Of a stretch of 64,000 bases of DNA, positions 9,497 to 18,764 are shown in pieces. The translations under genes were made by a program, and so were the position numbers. Under the pieces are notes generated by a model. The model had not been told where the DNA came from, made no database searches, and was given only the letters and a program-made list of their open reading frames with translations. Source of the stretch: Affinundibacterium macrobrachii (lineage in GTDB: Bacteria; Pseudomonadota; Gammaproteobacteria; Burkholderiales; Burkholderiaceae_D); assembly GCF_014652415.1 (NCBI RefSeq), contig NZ_BMYT01000009.1, forward strand, positions 1 through 64,000, written 5' to 3'. How positions within the stretch are numbered: the first letter of the stretch is position 1; the number at the start of each line of letters is the position of its first letter.

Positions 9497-9676
9497 ATGA
9501 CTAAAACAGTAAAAGTACAATTGGTCAAGGGTTTGATCGGTACGCGCGAGTCACATCGTGCGACAGTGCGTGGCTTAGGTTTGCGTCGTGTTAACTCAGT
9601 TTCTGAGTTAGAGGACACACCAGCAGTGCGCGGTATGATCAATAAAGTCTCGTATCTTGTGAAGGTTGTATCGTAA
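9497..9676 (+). CDS. rpmD: 50S ribosomal protein L30
   Basis: L30 is a small 50S protein. The 59-residue product ([20 protein letters not shown], then [22 protein letters not shown]) is full length. ATG at 9497 has TAAGGTGAT upstream. A longer reading frame from 9467 lies inside rpsE and is rejected. Confidence 0.95.
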   Translation: MTKTVKVQLVKGLIGTRESHRATVRGLGLRRVNSVSELEDTPAVRGMINKVSYLVKVVS

Positions 9677-9704
9677 GCCTTCGGGTTTGCGATCGGAGCA
9701 AATT

Positions 9705-10136
9705 ATGGAATTAAATACAATCCAACCAGCTGATGGTGCTAAACACGCAAAACGTCGTGTTGGTCGCGGTATCGGTTCTGGTTTAGGTAAAACGTCTGGC
9801 CGTGGTCACAAAGGTCAGAAATCTCGTACTGGCGGCTTTCATAAAGTCGGTTTCGAAGGCGGTCAAATGCCTTTGCAACGCCGTTTGCCTAAGCGTGGTT
9901 TCAAATCTTTGGCAACACCATACAAAGCAGAAGTTCGTTTGTCTGACTTGGAAAGTTTACCAGTCACAGAAATCGATATCTTGGCTTTGAAGCAAGCTGG
10001 TGTCGTTTCTGAATTGGCACGTGTAGTTCGCGTGATTTTGTCAGGTGAGATCACAAAGAAAGTAACTTTGAATGGCTTAATCGCTACCAAAGGTGCGAAG
10101 GCTGCGATCGAAGCTGCTGGCGGCTCTGTCGCTTAA
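9705..10136 (+). CDS. rplO: 50S ribosomal protein L15
   Basis: L15 is a late-assembling 50S protein. The 143-residue product begins [20 protein letters not shown] and shows the Gly-rich [20 protein letters not shown] and [18 protein letters not shown] segments. ATG at 9705 is used (CGGAGC upstream) over an in-frame start at 9666 that overlaps rpmD. Confidence 0.97.
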   Translation: MELNTIQPADGAKHAKRRVGRGIGSGLGKTSGRGHKGQKSRTGGFHKVGFEGGQMPLQRRLPKRGFKSLATPYKAEVRLSDLESLPVTEIDILALKQAGVVSELARVVRVILSGEITKKVTLNGLIATKGAKAAIEAAGGSVA

Positions 10137-10169
10137 GTCAACATTCATTGCGAACTTCTGGAGCAATAA

Positions 10170-11507
10170 TTGGCAACATCTCCTCAACAAACTAAAAGTG
10201 CTGCAAGTGGTTTTCCTTGGGGAAGACTGTGGTTTTTGCTAGCAGCACTGGTTGTATATAGGATAGGCGCACATATACCTGTTCCTGGAATTGATCCAAA
10301 GGTATTGGAAGATTTATTTAAGCAAAACCAAAATGGTATTTTGGGAATGTTTAATATGTTTTCTGGTGGTGCTTTGTCTCGCTTCACAATTTTGGCGCTG
10401 GGAATTACGCCGTACATTTCTGCATCGATCATTATGCAGTTGATGTCAGTAGTTTCCCCGCAGCTAGAAGCCTTGAAGAAAGAAGGCGAGTCTGGTCGTC
10501 GTAAGATCACTCAGTACACGCGTTACGGCACTTTAGTATTAGGTATTGTGCAGGCTTTCTTTATTGCTTTTGGCTTAGAGACGCAAGCAGGTTTGGTATT
10601 AGATCCTGGTGTGGCGTTTAGATTTACGACTGTCGTTACTCTGGTAACTGGCACGATGTTTCTGATGTGGTTGGGTGAACAAATCACCGAACGAGGTCTT
10701 GGGAACGGTATTTCTATTATCATTTTCGCTGGTATCGTGGCAGGTTTGCCCGGAGCGTTAGCTGGTTTATTCGAGTTAGTACGCACTGGTTCTATGCAAG
10801 CATTTTCTGCTCTGGTAATTTGCGTGATGGTTGCTGCAGTGACTTATTTGGTCGTGTTCGTAGAGCGCGGTCAACGTAAGATTCTGGTGAATTATGCGAA
10901 GCGTCAAGTTGGCAATAAAGTGTATGGTGGTCAAAGCAGTCATTTACCACTCAAGTTAAACATGGCAGGTGTGATTCCTCCGATTTTTGCTTCCTCTATT
11001 ATTATGCTGCCTGCCACGATTACTGGCATGTTTGCAAAGGGAGCAGAAGATCAGAATTCTGGTTTTGTTCGGTTCTTGCAAGATTTAGCAAGTTCCTTAA
11101 CAACAGGGGAGCCGGTTCATGCATTGCTATACGCTGTAACGATTATCTTCTTCTGCTTCTTCTACACTGCGTTGGTATTTAACAGCAAAGAAACAGCAGA
11201 TAATTTGAAGAAGAGTGGTGCGTTTGTTCCAGGGATTCGTCCTGGTGACCAGACTGCGCGTTACATAGACAAGATCTTGATGCGTTTGACTTTGATTGGT
11301 GCGGTATATATTGCATTAGTTTGCTTGTTACCGGAGTTGCTGATCGCCCATTGGAAAGTACCATTTTATTTTGGCGGCACTTCGCTGTTGATTATTGTGG
11401 TGGTTACGATGGACTTTATGGCTCAAGTGCAGAATTATGTAATGTCACAGCAATACGAATCGCTTCTTCGTAAAGCAAATTTCAAGGGCGGCATGCCTTC
11501 ACGGTAA
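10170..11507 (+). CDS. secY: Preprotein translocase subunit SecY
   Basis: SecY is the channel of the SecYEG inner-membrane translocon. The 445-residue product has ten hydrophobic segments, the N-terminal [15 protein letters not shown] motif before TM1's plug region, and the cytoplasmic C-loop GLGNGIS signature. The start is TTG at 10170, with TGGAGC just upstream and no in-frame ATG before conserved sequence. It sits between rplO and infA, the standard beta arrangement. Confidence 0.97.
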   Translation: MATSPQQTKSAASGFPWGRLWFLLAALVVYRIGAHIPVPGIDPKVLEDLFKQNQNGILGMFNMFSGGALSRFTILALGITPYISASIIMQLMSVVSPQLEALKKEGESGRRKITQYTRYGTLVLGIVQAFFIAFGLETQAGLVLDPGVAFRFTTVVTLVTGTMFLMWLGEQITERGLGNGISIIIFAGIVAGLPGALAGLFELVRTGSMQAFSALVICVMVAAVTYLVVFVERGQRKILVNYAKRQVGNKVYGGQSSHLPLKLNMAGVIPPIFASSIIMLPATITGMFAKGAEDQNSGFVRFLQDLASSLTTGEPVHALLYAVTIIFFCFFYTALVFNSKETADNLKKSGAFVPGIRPGDQTARYIDKILMRLTLIGAVYIALVCLLPELLIAHWKVPFYFGGTSLLIIVVVTMDFMAQVQNYVMSQQYESLLRKANFKGGMPSR

Positions 11508-11531
11508 GCACCCAGAGGAACAGCAGATCGA

Positions 11532-11750
11532 ATGGCAAAAGACGACGTTATACAGATGCAGGGAGAGATTCTAGAGAATCTTCCGAATGCAACATTTCGA
11601 GTTAAGTTGGAAAATGGGCATGTTGTGCTTGGCCATATTTCAGGAAAAATGCGAATGAACTATATTCGCATCCTACCTGGTGATAAGGTAACAGTAGAAT
11701 TGACGCCTTATGATTTGAGCCGAGCACGTATTGTGTTCAGGACCAAGTAA
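11532..11750 (+). CDS. infA: Translation initiation factor IF-1
   Basis: IF-1 occupies the 30S A site during initiation. The 72-residue single-OB-fold protein is near-invariant: [20 protein letters not shown], then [28 protein letters not shown] precedes the ATG. The base composition of this short gene is somewhat more AT-rich than its neighbours. Some Burkholderiales carry a second infA elsewhere; none is seen here. Confidence 0.97.
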   Translation: MAKDDVIQMQGEILENLPNATFRVKLENGHVVLGHISGKMRMNYIRILPGDKVTVELTPYDLSRARIVFRTK

Positions 11751-11782
11751 ATTAAATTGAACTAGAAGGGAAGAGGGCAAAA

Positions 11783-11896
11783 ATGAAAGTTCTCGCATCA
11801 GTTAAGCGGATTTGCCGCAACTGCAAGATCATCAAGCGCAAAGGTGTTGTTCGTGTTATTTGCACAGAACCACGCCATAAACAGCGCCAAGGTTAA
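11783..11896 (+). CDS. rpmJ: 50S ribosomal protein L36, zinc-binding form
   Basis: A 37-residue protein translates from ATG at 11783 ([15 protein letters not shown]...). Cys11, Cys14, Cys27 and His32 form the zinc ribbon, so this is the C-plus form. GGGAAGAGGG upstream is a strong ribosome binding site. It lies between infA and rpsM as in other proteobacteria. Confidence 0.96.
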   Translation: MKVLASVKRICRNCKIIKRKGVVRVICTEPRHKQRQG

Positions 11897-11923
11897 TTAA
11901 CGTTATTGAACGAGGAATAACGA

Positions 11924-12289
11924 ATGGCACGTATAGCAGGGGTTAATATCCCAAATCATCAGCATACCGTAATCGGCTTACAAGCTATCTATGGTATTGG
12001 CGGCCCACGCGCAGCAGATATCTGTGCAGCAACGGGTGTTCCGACCACTAAAAAGGTCAAAGATCTGGACGACAACGAGTTAGAAAAGCTTCGTGACAGT
12101 ATTGCAAAATACGTCGTTGAAGGTGATCTTCGTCGTGAAATCTCGATGAACATCAAGCGTTTGATGGACTTAGGCTGCTACCGCGGTCTGCGTCATCGCA
12201 AAGGTTTGCCTGTTCGTGGTCAACGTACACGTACTAACGCACGTACACGTAAAGGCCCACGTAAAGCAGCGCAATCATTGAAGAAATAA
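11924..12289 (+). CDS. rpsM: 30S ribosomal protein S13
   Basis: S13 forms head-to-body bridges and contacts P-site tRNA through its basic tail. The 121-residue product has [32 protein letters not shown], the [20 protein letters not shown] segment (here [20 protein letters not shown]) and a Lys-rich end. CGAGGAAT precedes ATG. Only 27 bases separate it from rpmJ, so there is no room for the S4 regulatory leader found before rpsM in E. coli. Confidence 0.97.
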   Translation: MARIAGVNIPNHQHTVIGLQAIYGIGGPRAADICAATGVPTTKKVKDLDDNELEKLRDSIAKYVVEGDLRREISMNIKRLMDLGCYRGLRHRKGLPVRGQRTRTNARTRKGPRKAAQSLKK

Positions 12290-12318
12290 TCCAGTAAGCT
12301 GGATTCAAGGAACCAATT

Positions 12319-12723
12319 ATGGCAAAAGCACAAAATAACGCAGCGGCAGCTCGCGCTCGTAAAAAAGTTAAGAAAAATGTTGCTGAAGGTATCGCACACG
12401 TTCACGCATCTTTCAACAACACCATCATCACGATCACTGATCGTCAAGGCAATGCATTGTCTTGGGCAACAGCTGGTGGTCAAGGTTTTAAAGGCTCTCG
12501 TAAATCTACACCTTTCGCAGCGCAGGTTGCGGCAGAAGCAGCTGGTAAAGTTGCGGTAGAATGCGGTATCAAAAATCTTGAAGTACGTATCAAAGGCCCA
12601 GGCCCAGGTCGTGAGTCCTCTGTGCGTGCTTTGAATAATTTGGGTATCAAGATCTCTTTGATTCAAGACGTTACGCCAGTACCACATAACGGTTGCCGTC
12701 CTCCAAAGCGTCGTCGTATCTAA
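12319..12723 (+). CDS. rpsK: 30S ribosomal protein S11
   Basis: S11 is a 30S platform protein near the E-site mRNA. The 134-residue product includes [35 protein letters not shown] and the C-terminal [18 protein letters not shown], all family-typical. AAGGAACC precedes the ATG. The gene ends the uninterrupted run; a promoter and hairpins separate it from rpsD. Confidence 0.97.
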   Translation: MAKAQNNAAAARARKKVKKNVAEGIAHVHASFNNTIITITDRQGNALSWATAGGQGFKGSRKSTPFAAQVAAEAAGKVAVECGIKNLEVRIKGPGPGRESSVRALNNLGIKISLIQDVTPVPHNGCRPPKRRRI

Positions 12724-12733
12724 TTCATCGCTT

Positions 12734-12748
12734 AGCTTAGGCTAAGCT
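12734..12748 (+). promoter_or_regulatory. 7-1-7 palindrome after rpsK
   Basis: AGCTTAG (12734-12740) and CTAAGCT (12742-12748) are perfect inverted copies around a single G. It directly abuts the -35 hexamer of the promoter before rpsD. It could be a protein operator or a small hairpin at the rpsK 3' end; no T-tract follows. Confidence 0.4.
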
Positions 12749-12777
12749 TTGGATAATTCTAGCAATCATGTTAGAAT
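12749..12777 (+). promoter_or_regulatory. Sigma70-like promoter for rpsD
   Basis: TTGGAT (12749-12754), 17-bp spacer, TAGAAT (12772-12777); the -10 matches 5/6. The predicted start, near 12784, lies at the base of the following hairpin. The promoter gives rpsD (and possibly rpoA and rplQ) transcription separate from the spc/alpha run. Confidence 0.6.
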
Positions 12778-12781
12778 GCAG

Positions 12782-12812
12782 CCCGCCAATTCAATTGGTG
12801 GGTTTTGTCTTT
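12782..12812 (+). terminator. Terminator-like hairpin before rpsD
   Basis: CCCGCCAATT (12782-12791) pairs with AATTGGTGGG (12793-12802), 10 bp with one G-U, although the loop must open some central pairs; TTTTGTCTTT follows. It can end readthrough from rpsK, and at the same time it would form the first 20 nt of transcripts from the promoter just upstream. Which role dominates is not decidable by eye. Confidence 0.6.
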
Positions 12813-12865
12813 CGTATTTTTATACGTTTATCATTCTTATTTACATCTTGTTTAATAAGACCACT

Positions 12866-12888
12866 GTCTGATAGCAGGTAGATCAGAC
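12866..12888 (+). promoter_or_regulatory. Hairpin in the rpsD leader
   Basis: GTCTGAT (12866-12872) and ATCAGAC (12882-12888) form a perfect 7-bp stem with a 9-nt loop inside the roughly 150-nt leader of rpsD. S4 is an autoregulator in E. coli and B. subtilis, so an S4-binding site here is a reasonable inference. Confidence 0.4.
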
Positions 12889-12937
12889 TAGCGCAGTTTG
12901 TTTAACGGCATCTGCGTCATTTTTAAAGGAAATTACT

Positions 12938-13561
12938 GTGGCACGTTATATCGGACCTAAAGCAAAATTATCCCGTCGCGAAGGCACGGACCTGTTTCTG
13001 AAAAGCGCACGTCGCTCTTTGGACTCCAAATGCAAATTAGATGTAAAACCAGGTCAACACGGCGCGAAATCTGGCGCACGTACTTCTGACTTCGGTAATC
13101 AATTGCGCGAAAAGCAAAAAGTTAAACGTATGTATGGCGTTTTAGAGCGTCAATTCCGTCGTTATTTCGCTGAAGCGGATCGTCAAAAAGGTAACACTGG
13201 CGAAACTTTGTTGAAGTTGTTGGAATCTCGTTTGGACAACGTTGCATACCGTATGGGTTTTGGCTCCACACGCGCAGAAGCACGTCAATTGGTTAGCCAT
13301 AAAGCATTCACAGTAAACGGTACCGTTGTAAACATCGCTTCTTTCCAAGTGAGAGCTGGTGACGTAGTTGCAGTTCGTGAAAAAGCGAAAAAGCAAACAC
13401 GTATCGTTGAAGCTTTGTCTTTAGCAGAACAAGTTGGTATGCCATCTTGGGTTTCTGTTGATGCGAAGAAAATGGAAGGTACGTTCAAGTCTATGCCAGA
13501 TCGTAGCGATATCGCTCACGATGTCAATGAATCTTTGATCGTTGAATTGTACTCACGTTAA
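12938..13561 (+). CDS. rpsD: 30S ribosomal protein S4
   Basis: S4 is a primary 16S-binding protein. The 207-residue product shows [19 protein letters not shown], the S4 RNA-binding domain around [20 protein letters not shown] (about residues 95-115) and the LIVELYSR end. The start codon is GTG (12938) with AAAGGAAA upstream. It lacks the zinc cysteines of the C-plus type. A strong terminator follows. Confidence 0.97.
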   Translation: MARYIGPKAKLSRREGTDLFLKSARRSLDSKCKLDVKPGQHGAKSGARTSDFGNQLREKQKVKRMYGVLERQFRRYFAEADRQKGNTGETLLKLLESRLDNVAYRMGFGSTRAEARQLVSHKAFTVNGTVVNIASFQVRAGDVVAVREKAKKQTRIVEALSLAEQVGMPSWVSVDAKKMEGTFKSMPDRSDIAHDVNESLIVELYSR

Positions 13562-13575
13562 TATTTAGTTTCACC

Positions 13576-13607
13576 GCCTGCCCATTTTACGATGGGCAGG
13601 CTTTTTT
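13576..13607 (+). terminator. Strong intrinsic terminator between rpsD and rpoA
   Basis: GCCTGCCCAT (13576-13585) and ATGGGCAGGC (13592-13601) form a perfect 10-bp GC-rich stem with a 6-nt loop, followed by six T residues and, after one C, more T-rich sequence. In most proteobacteria rpsD and rpoA are co-transcribed without such a signal. Confidence 0.88.
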
Positions 13608-13664
13608 CTTTTTGCCATCAGCCTTATCGGTGTAACGAGCCGAGGGTATTGAAAAGGACAAATC

Positions 13665-14642
13665 ATGCAAAACAATCTGTTTAAGCCTCGTATTATCGAC
13701 GTTGAAATGTTGGGCCCTGGCTCAGCAAAAGTAGTGATGGAGCCATTTGAACGTGGTTTCGGTCATACGCTCGGTAACTCTTTACGTCGCGTCTTGTTGT
13801 CTTCTATGGTTGGTTATGCACCAACTGAAGTGACTATCGCTGGCGTCGTTCATGAATACTCAACTCTCGATGGAGTACAAGAAGACGTCGTTGATATTTT
13901 GTTGAACTTGAAAGGCGTGGTCTTCAAGTTGCACGAACGTGATGAAGTTACTTTGACTTTGAAAAAAGAAGGCGAAGGCGCAGTATTGGCTTCCGACATC
14001 GATTTGCCACATAACGTAGAACTGATTAATCCAGATCACGTGATCGCGAATTTGACCGCTGGCGGCAAATTGGATATGCAAATCAAAGTAGAAAAAGGTC
14101 GTGGCTACGTTCCTGGTAACGTACGTCGTTTGTCCGAAGATGCGAACAAAACTATTGGTCGTATTATTTTGGATGCGTCTTTCTCGCCAGTACGTCGTGT
14201 TTCTTACTCTGTTGAATCTGCTCGTGTTGAACAACGTACAGATTTAGACAAGTTGATCATCAACATCGAAACAAACGGTGTGATCACACCAGAAGAAGCG
14301 ATTCGCCAATCTGCTCGCGTTTTGGTAGATCAGTTGCACGTATTTGCGGCTTTGGAAGGTACAGAAGCGGCTGCAGAAGCACCATCACGTGCACCTGCGG
14401 TTGATCCAGTCCTGTTGCGTCCAGTCGATGATTTGGAATTGACAGTGCGTTCAGCAAACTGCTTGAAAGCAGAAAATATTTACTACATTGGTGATTTGAT
14501 CCAGCGTAGCGAAAACGAATTGTTGAAGACACCAAACTTGGGTCGCAAATCTTTGAACGAAATCAAAGAAGTATTGGCTTCTCGCGGTTTGTCTTTGGGC
14601 ATGAAGTTAGAAAACTGGCCGCCTGCTGGTTTAGAGAAGTAA
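13665..14642 (+). CDS. rpoA: DNA-directed RNA polymerase subunit alpha
   Basis: Alpha nucleates polymerase assembly and its C-terminal domain binds UP elements and activators. The 325-residue protein has the dimerisation domain ([20 protein letters not shown], about residues 26-45) and the CTD with [20 protein letters not shown] and [27 protein letters not shown] precedes the ATG. It is bracketed by terminator-like hairpins on both sides, and I see no convincing promoter in the 57 bases before it. Confidence 0.98.
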   Translation: MQNNLFKPRIIDVEMLGPGSAKVVMEPFERGFGHTLGNSLRRVLLSSMVGYAPTEVTIAGVVHEYSTLDGVQEDVVDILLNLKGVVFKLHERDEVTLTLKKEGEGAVLASDIDLPHNVELINPDHVIANLTAGGKLDMQIKVEKGRGYVPGNVRRLSEDANKTIGRIILDASFSPVRRVSYSVESARVEQRTDLDKLIINIETNGVITPEEAIRQSARVLVDQLHVFAALEGTEAAAEAPSRAPAVDPVLLRPVDDLELTVRSANCLKAENIYYIGDLIQRSENELLKTPNLGRKSLNEIKEVLASRGLSLGMKLENWPPAGLEK

Positions 14643-14649
14643 TCTTGAT

Positions 14650-14683
14650 GTCGGGTCAACTCGTTTGACCCGACGTTTTGTTT
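14650..14683 (+). terminator. Terminator-like hairpin between rpoA and rplQ
   Basis: GTCGGGTCAA (14650-14659) and TTGACCCGAC (14665-14674) form a perfect 10-bp stem with a CTCGT loop, followed by GTTTTGTTT. A smaller hairpin, CGTCAAA/TTTGACG (14714-14730), follows in the rplQ leader. The interrupted T-tract suggests partial termination. Confidence 0.65.
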
Positions 14684-14772
14684 GTAGTGCGTAGTAAGAA
14701 CATTACCGGTCCGCGTCAAATGGTTTGACGATAGAAGAACTGGAATTTTTAAACATATCGAAAGGAAGTACC

Positions 14773-15171
14773 ATGCGTCATCGTCACGGCTTACGTAAGC
14801 TAAATCGTACATCATCACACCGTTTAGCAATGTTGCGCAATATGACAGTTTCTCTGTTGCGTCACGAAGCGATCAAAACAACTTTGCCAAAAGCAAAAGA
14901 ATTGCGCCGCGTTGTCGAGCCAATCTTGACTTTGGGTAAAACAGACACATTGGCAAACAAGCGTTTGGCATTCAACCGTTTGCGCGATCGTGAAATCGTA
15001 CAAAAATTGTTCGCTGAATTGGGACCACGTTTTGCAAATCGTAACGGTGGTTACCTGCGTATTTTGAAAATGGGTTTCCGTGTTGGCGACAATGCGCCTA
15101 TGGCCTACGTAGAATTGTTGGATCGTCCAGAAGTCACGGACGCTGCAGATGCACCAACAGTAGAAGAATAA
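14773..15171 (+). CDS. rplQ: 50S ribosomal protein L17
   Basis: L17 lies near the tunnel exit. The 132-residue product starts [20 protein letters not shown] and keeps the [28 protein letters not shown] helix. It ends in an acidic tail ([10 protein letters not shown]). ATG at 14773 has AAAGGAAG upstream; the in-frame start at 14725 lacks family similarity. It is the last gene of the ribosomal block. Confidence 0.97.
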   Translation: MRHRHGLRKLNRTSSHRLAMLRNMTVSLLRHEAIKTTLPKAKELRRVVEPILTLGKTDTLANKRLAFNRLRDREIVQKLFAELGPRFANRNGGYLRILKMGFRVGDNAPMAYVELLDRPEVTDAADAPTVEE

Positions 15172-15197
15172 GCTGAACTTTCATCAGTCTGCATACC

Positions 15198-15235
15198 AAA
15201 AAAAAGCCGTTCAGTAAAATGAACGGCTTTTTTTA
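15198..15235 (+). terminator. Bidirectional terminator after rplQ
   Basis: AGCCGTTCA (15205-15213) and TGAACGGCT (15220-15228) form a perfect stem flanked by an A-run before and a T-run after. It ends the ribosomal block. Confidence 0.9.
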
Positions 15236-15416
15236 TGTCTACTACGTTTTGTTGTTGAAATTATTCTTTTGCTTGATTTCAGAAAATACGTGCGCAGCAT
15301 CGAATTGTATATTCCGTTAAGATACTGAAACTTTGCATCTTGTAGCGTGTATCTACCTTGCACCGCAAAACGAGATTGTTGGAATGAAAACGCAATAACT
15401 AATAACGAAGATTTTT

Positions 15417-17198
15417 ATGACATTTATTGGAAGCTTTGATTTTCTTCTGCGCATTCGTTTTTTGTTTGAGCGAAGCTATCTGTTAGGCATAAGCTTAGTG
15501 CTTTGCCTTATCACTAGTGGAAGTTTGCACGCGGAAGATTTTTTAGCACCTGAGTTAGCGTTTAAAGTGAAAGCGCAGATGGTTTCAGCCAACCAAATGG
15601 CGGTGCGCTTTGATATTGCGGATGGCTACTATTTGTATCGGGATCAATTTAAGTTCGAGGCCAAAGGCGCTGAATTGGGCGCCTTTGAGATCCCTCCTGG
15701 AAAGGTAAAGTTCGATGAAACATTTCAAAAGGATGTAGAAAGTTACTACCGCGAGTTAACTGTACTGATTCCCGTCGATGCCAAATCAGATTTTCAAGCA
15801 CTGATTCGACTTCAAGGGTGTGCAGATGCGGGCCTGTGTTATCCGCCTATGGATTTGGTGCTCCCCGTCAGCTTAGCTGAAATTGCGCCGTTGCCCGCTT
15901 CAAAAGTTTTACCAATGGATAGCGTGTCAAGTGGCGAGCAATCAAGCATCGCAGAAGCGCTCAAAAGTGGTCGATTGGCATTAATAATTCCTTTGTTCAT
16001 TTTGTTGGGTCTTGGTTTGTCTTTGACACCATGCGTGTTGCCGATGGTGCCAATTCTGTCCTATATCATTGTTGGAGAAGGTGCGGGAATTAAGCGTAGT
16101 CGCGCTTTCTTTTTATCTTTGAGTTATGTATTGGGTATGGCGCTCGTCTACACTGCTTTGGGGGTGGCCGCAGGCTTGCTTGGGGAAGGTCTGTCCGCAA
16201 GCTTACAAAACCCTTGGGTGCTCAGTGCCTTTGCATTATTCATGGCGATCCTTTCACTATCGATGTTTGGCATTTATCAATTGCAAATGCCGGTCGCTAT
16301 ACAGACCAAGTTAACTTATTTTTCCGAAGGGCAGCGAAACGGCAAGATGCTTGGCGTGTTCTTGATGGGAGCTGTGTCAGCGTTGATTGTGGGCCCTTGT
16401 GTTGCCGCACCGCTTGCTGGCGCCTTAGTCTACATTAGCCAAACTAAAGATGTGGTGGTCGGTGGAGCTGCCCTGTTTGCGATGGCAATTGGCATGGGCG
16501 TGCCACTACTCTTGGTGGGTATTTCAGCGGGAAGTTTGTTGCCTCGCGCGGGCGTATGGATGGAGCAGATCAAACGATTTTTTGGTGTGCTTATGTTGGC
16601 GATGGCTATTTGGATGGTGTCGCCTGTTATCCCGGCCTTATATCAGATGCTGGCATGGAGTCTTCTTTTGTTGACATATGGCGCCTACCAGTTGTTTGTG
16701 TATAAGGGGCGTGTATTCTCAAAATTTTTAGCGATGTTATTTATTTTGGGCGGCGCTGCGCAATTGATTGGCTTGATTACTGGTGGGCGCGATCCACTTT
16801 CCCCAGTTGCCCATTTGACTGGGAATGTGGTGCATGTGCAGTTCCAGCGCGTAAAAACGACGGCTGAGTTGGACACGATTCTCGCGCAGTCGAGAGAAAA
16901 GCTCGTGATGTTAGATTTCTACGCGGACTGGTGTATTTCGTGTAAAGAAATGGAGAAGTTAACCTTTGTCGAGCCGCGTGTAAAAGCCAAATTAGATCAG
17001 ATGCTGTTATTGCAGGTGGATGTGACGAAAAATGATTCAGATGATAAAGCGATGCTGAAGCGCTTCGGCTTGTTTGGGCCGCCAGGGATCATCTTCTTTG
17101 ATCGCGCTGGTCAAGAAATTCTAGGTAAGCGCGTAATCGGCTATCAAAACGCTGAGAAATTTTTGCACTCATTGCAGCAATTAGAAAGCAAAAATTAG
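15417..17198 (+). CDS. dsbD: Thiol:disulfide interchange protein DsbD
   Basis: DsbD passes electrons from cytoplasmic thioredoxin to periplasmic thiol proteins, supporting disulfide isomerisation and haem attachment. All three modules and cysteine pairs are visible in 593 residues: a periplasmic N-domain with Cys135/Cys141, an 8-TM centre with Cys206 (in LTPCVLPM) and Cys328 (in GPCVAAP), and a thioredoxin-like domain with Cys506-x-x-Cys509. A signal-like hydrophobic stretch precedes AED near residue 40. The ribosome binding site is weak. The cytochrome c biogenesis genes downstream fit this role. Confidence 0.95.
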   Translation: MTFIGSFDFLLRIRFLFERSYLLGISLVLCLITSGSLHAEDFLAPELAFKVKAQMVSANQMAVRFDIADGYYLYRDQFKFEAKGAELGAFEIPPGKVKFDETFQKDVESYYRELTVLIPVDAKSDFQALIRLQGCADAGLCYPPMDLVLPVSLAEIAPLPASKVLPMDSVSSGEQSSIAEALKSGRLALIIPLFILLGLGLSLTPCVLPMVPILSYIIVGEGAGIKRSRAFFLSLSYVLGMALVYTALGVAAGLLGEGLSASLQNPWVLSAFALFMAILSLSMFGIYQLQMPVAIQTKLTYFSEGQRNGKMLGVFLMGAVSALIVGPCVAAPLAGALVYISQTKDVVVGGAALFAMAIGMGVPLLLVGISAGSLLPRAGVWMEQIKRFFGVLMLAMAIWMVSPVIPALYQMLAWSLLLLTYGAYQLFVYKGRVFSKFLAMLFILGGAAQLIGLITGGRDPLSPVAHLTGNVVHVQFQRVKTTAELDTILAQSREKLVMLDFYADWCISCKEMEKLTFVEPRVKAKLDQMLLLQVDVTKNDSDDKAMLKRFGLFGPPGIIFFDRAGQEILGKRVIGYQNAEKFLHSLQQLESKN

Positions 17199-17260
17199 AA
17201 ACCAAAAATGAGAAAACCTTAAGCCTTAATTTAACTGGTCTTACTTGATAGGGCGAATAA

Positions 17261-17292
17261 ACAAAAAGCTGGAATAAATCCAGCTTTTTTGT
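17261..17292. terminator. Bidirectional terminator between dsbD and sbcB
   Basis: AAAAAGCTGGA (17263-17273) and TCCAGCTTTTT (17279-17289) flank a 5-nt loop, with an A-run before and a T-run after. It serves the convergent dsbD (+) and sbcB (-). Confidence 0.9.
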
Positions 17293-17294
17293 TT

Positions 17295-18734
17295 CTATCG
17301 AACAGGCACAACGAGCTCAGCGTAGTCGTACAGAGCTCCCAAAATATGCTGCTCTTCCTCATCGGCATTTTCGGATAGTTGATCAATTTCATTGAAATAG
17401 GCATCGACCGTGCGAGCATTTGCCTCACCATCTAATATGCGTGCCCGTCGATGTTCTTCCCATACTGCTTGCTCTTCTACATTGAGACTCGTTGGGAAAT
17501 TACGCGCGCGATAACGAAATACCAGTTCTTCTAAACGATTATCGTTGAAATGTGGATGCATGGATGCCAATTGTTGTGGCGTAAGTTGACGCAAATCGTT
17601 CAAGATCTTACGGTCTGCACTGCTGATAAATCCACCATACAAATCTTCATCGACATCAACAGCTTCATAAGTAGGGCGTGAATACACTTGCTGCCAAAGT
17701 TGCGGATTCAGTGTCGATTGTAATTGGCGCGCTAATTCAATATTGGTCATTACTTGCTGCATGTCGATATTCCAACGAGCAGCCATGTCATTGCTGAGTG
17801 TTTTGAGATTACCAATCACGATAGGTGATTTGTTTAGGTGGATACTTTTTACCGGTAAACGTAAAACGCCTTCAGGCAGCGCATCGGTCTTGCTAAACAT
17901 GCGTTGTTGAATGGTAGCGACGTCTAAATTTCGCAGCTCGCTAGGATCGAATTGTAGATCCCAAGCGATTACCTCGTTTTTATTGCTTGGGTGAATTGCT
18001 AGCGGCCACATCACGGCAAGACAACCGCGCTCGGTACTGAACATGCCAGAAACGTGCAAGAAAGGTTTTGCAAGTATGGGAAGACCGATTTCACTGGCGA
18101 CCTTTTCTTTCTTGTGTAGTGCAAAACAAAAATCAAATAATTTAGGTTGTTTTTCTTTGATTAATTTTGCTAATGCAATTGTGGCGCGCACATCTGATAG
18201 TGCATCATGAGCTGCGTCGTGGGTGATGCCGTTTGCAGCCGTGAGGTGTTCCAGCCTAAAGCTCGGTTTTCCCTCATCATTTAAAGGCCAATTGATTCCT
18301 TCTGGTCGTAACGCGTAAGTGGTGCGAACCATGTCCATGATATCCCAGCGCCCACATTGATTTTGCCACTCGCGCGCATAAGGATCGATTAAATTACGCC
18401 AAAACATAAAGCGTGTAATTTCATCGTCAAAGCGTATTGTGTTGTAACCGACACCAATCGTGCCCGTCGTCGCTAACTGCTTCTCAATTTGGGCGGCAAA
18501 CGCGTGTTCAGGCAAGCCTTGTTCAAGGCATTGCTGCGGCGTGATATGCGTGATTAGGCAGGATTGTGGATCGGGTAAAAAGTCGTTGGCTGGTTTGCAA
18601 AACAAATTAATCGGCTCACCGATTTCATTTAAGTCAGCATCGGTACGAATTGCCGCAAATTGTGCCGGGCGATCGCGTCGTGCTTGTGCACCGAAGGTTT
18701 CGTAGTCGTGCCAGAGAAAGCTATGTGTGGTCAT
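17295..18734 (-). CDS. sbcB: Exodeoxyribonuclease I
   Basis: ExoI degrades single-stranded DNA 3' to 5' and acts in mismatch repair and recombination. The 479-residue protein is the usual length. DEDDh exonuclease motifs are present: Asp/Glu in FLWHDYETFGAQ (about residues 6-17), the second Asp in GVGYNTIRFDDEITR, and His-x4-Asp in THDAAHDALSDVRA. The C-terminal half corresponds to the SH3-like and helical domains. Its neighbour, a CorA-family gene upstream on the same strand, is functionally unrelated. Confidence 0.95.
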   Translation of the reverse strand: MTTHSFLWHDYETFGAQARRDRPAQFAAIRTDADLNEIGEPINLFCKPANDFLPDPQSCLITHITPQQCLEQGLPEHAFAAQIEKQLATTGTIGVGYNTIRFDDEITRFMFWRNLIDPYAREWQNQCGRWDIMDMVRTTYALRPEGINWPLNDEGKPSFRLEHLTAANGITHDAAHDALSDVRATIALAKLIKEKQPKLFDFCFALHKKEKVASEIGLPILAKPFLHVSGMFSTERGCLAVMWPLAIHPSNKNEVIAWDLQFDPSELRNLDVATIQQRMFSKTDALPEGVLRLPVKSIHLNKSPIVIGNLKTLSNDMAARWNIDMQQVMTNIELARQLQSTLNPQLWQQVYSRPTYEAVDVDEDLYGGFISSADRKILNDLRQLTPQQLASMHPHFNDNRLEELVFRYRARNFPTSLNVEEQAVWEEHRRARILDGEANARTVDAYFNEIDQLSENADEEEQHILGALYDYAELVVPVR

Positions 18735-18764
18735 TGTGAATGCGCGTGCTTTGGGAGTCGTGAA

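Noticed and set aside
13612..13664. TTGCCA as -35 of an rpoA promoter
   Set aside because: The -35 matches well, but no -10-like hexamer lies at 16-18 bp.
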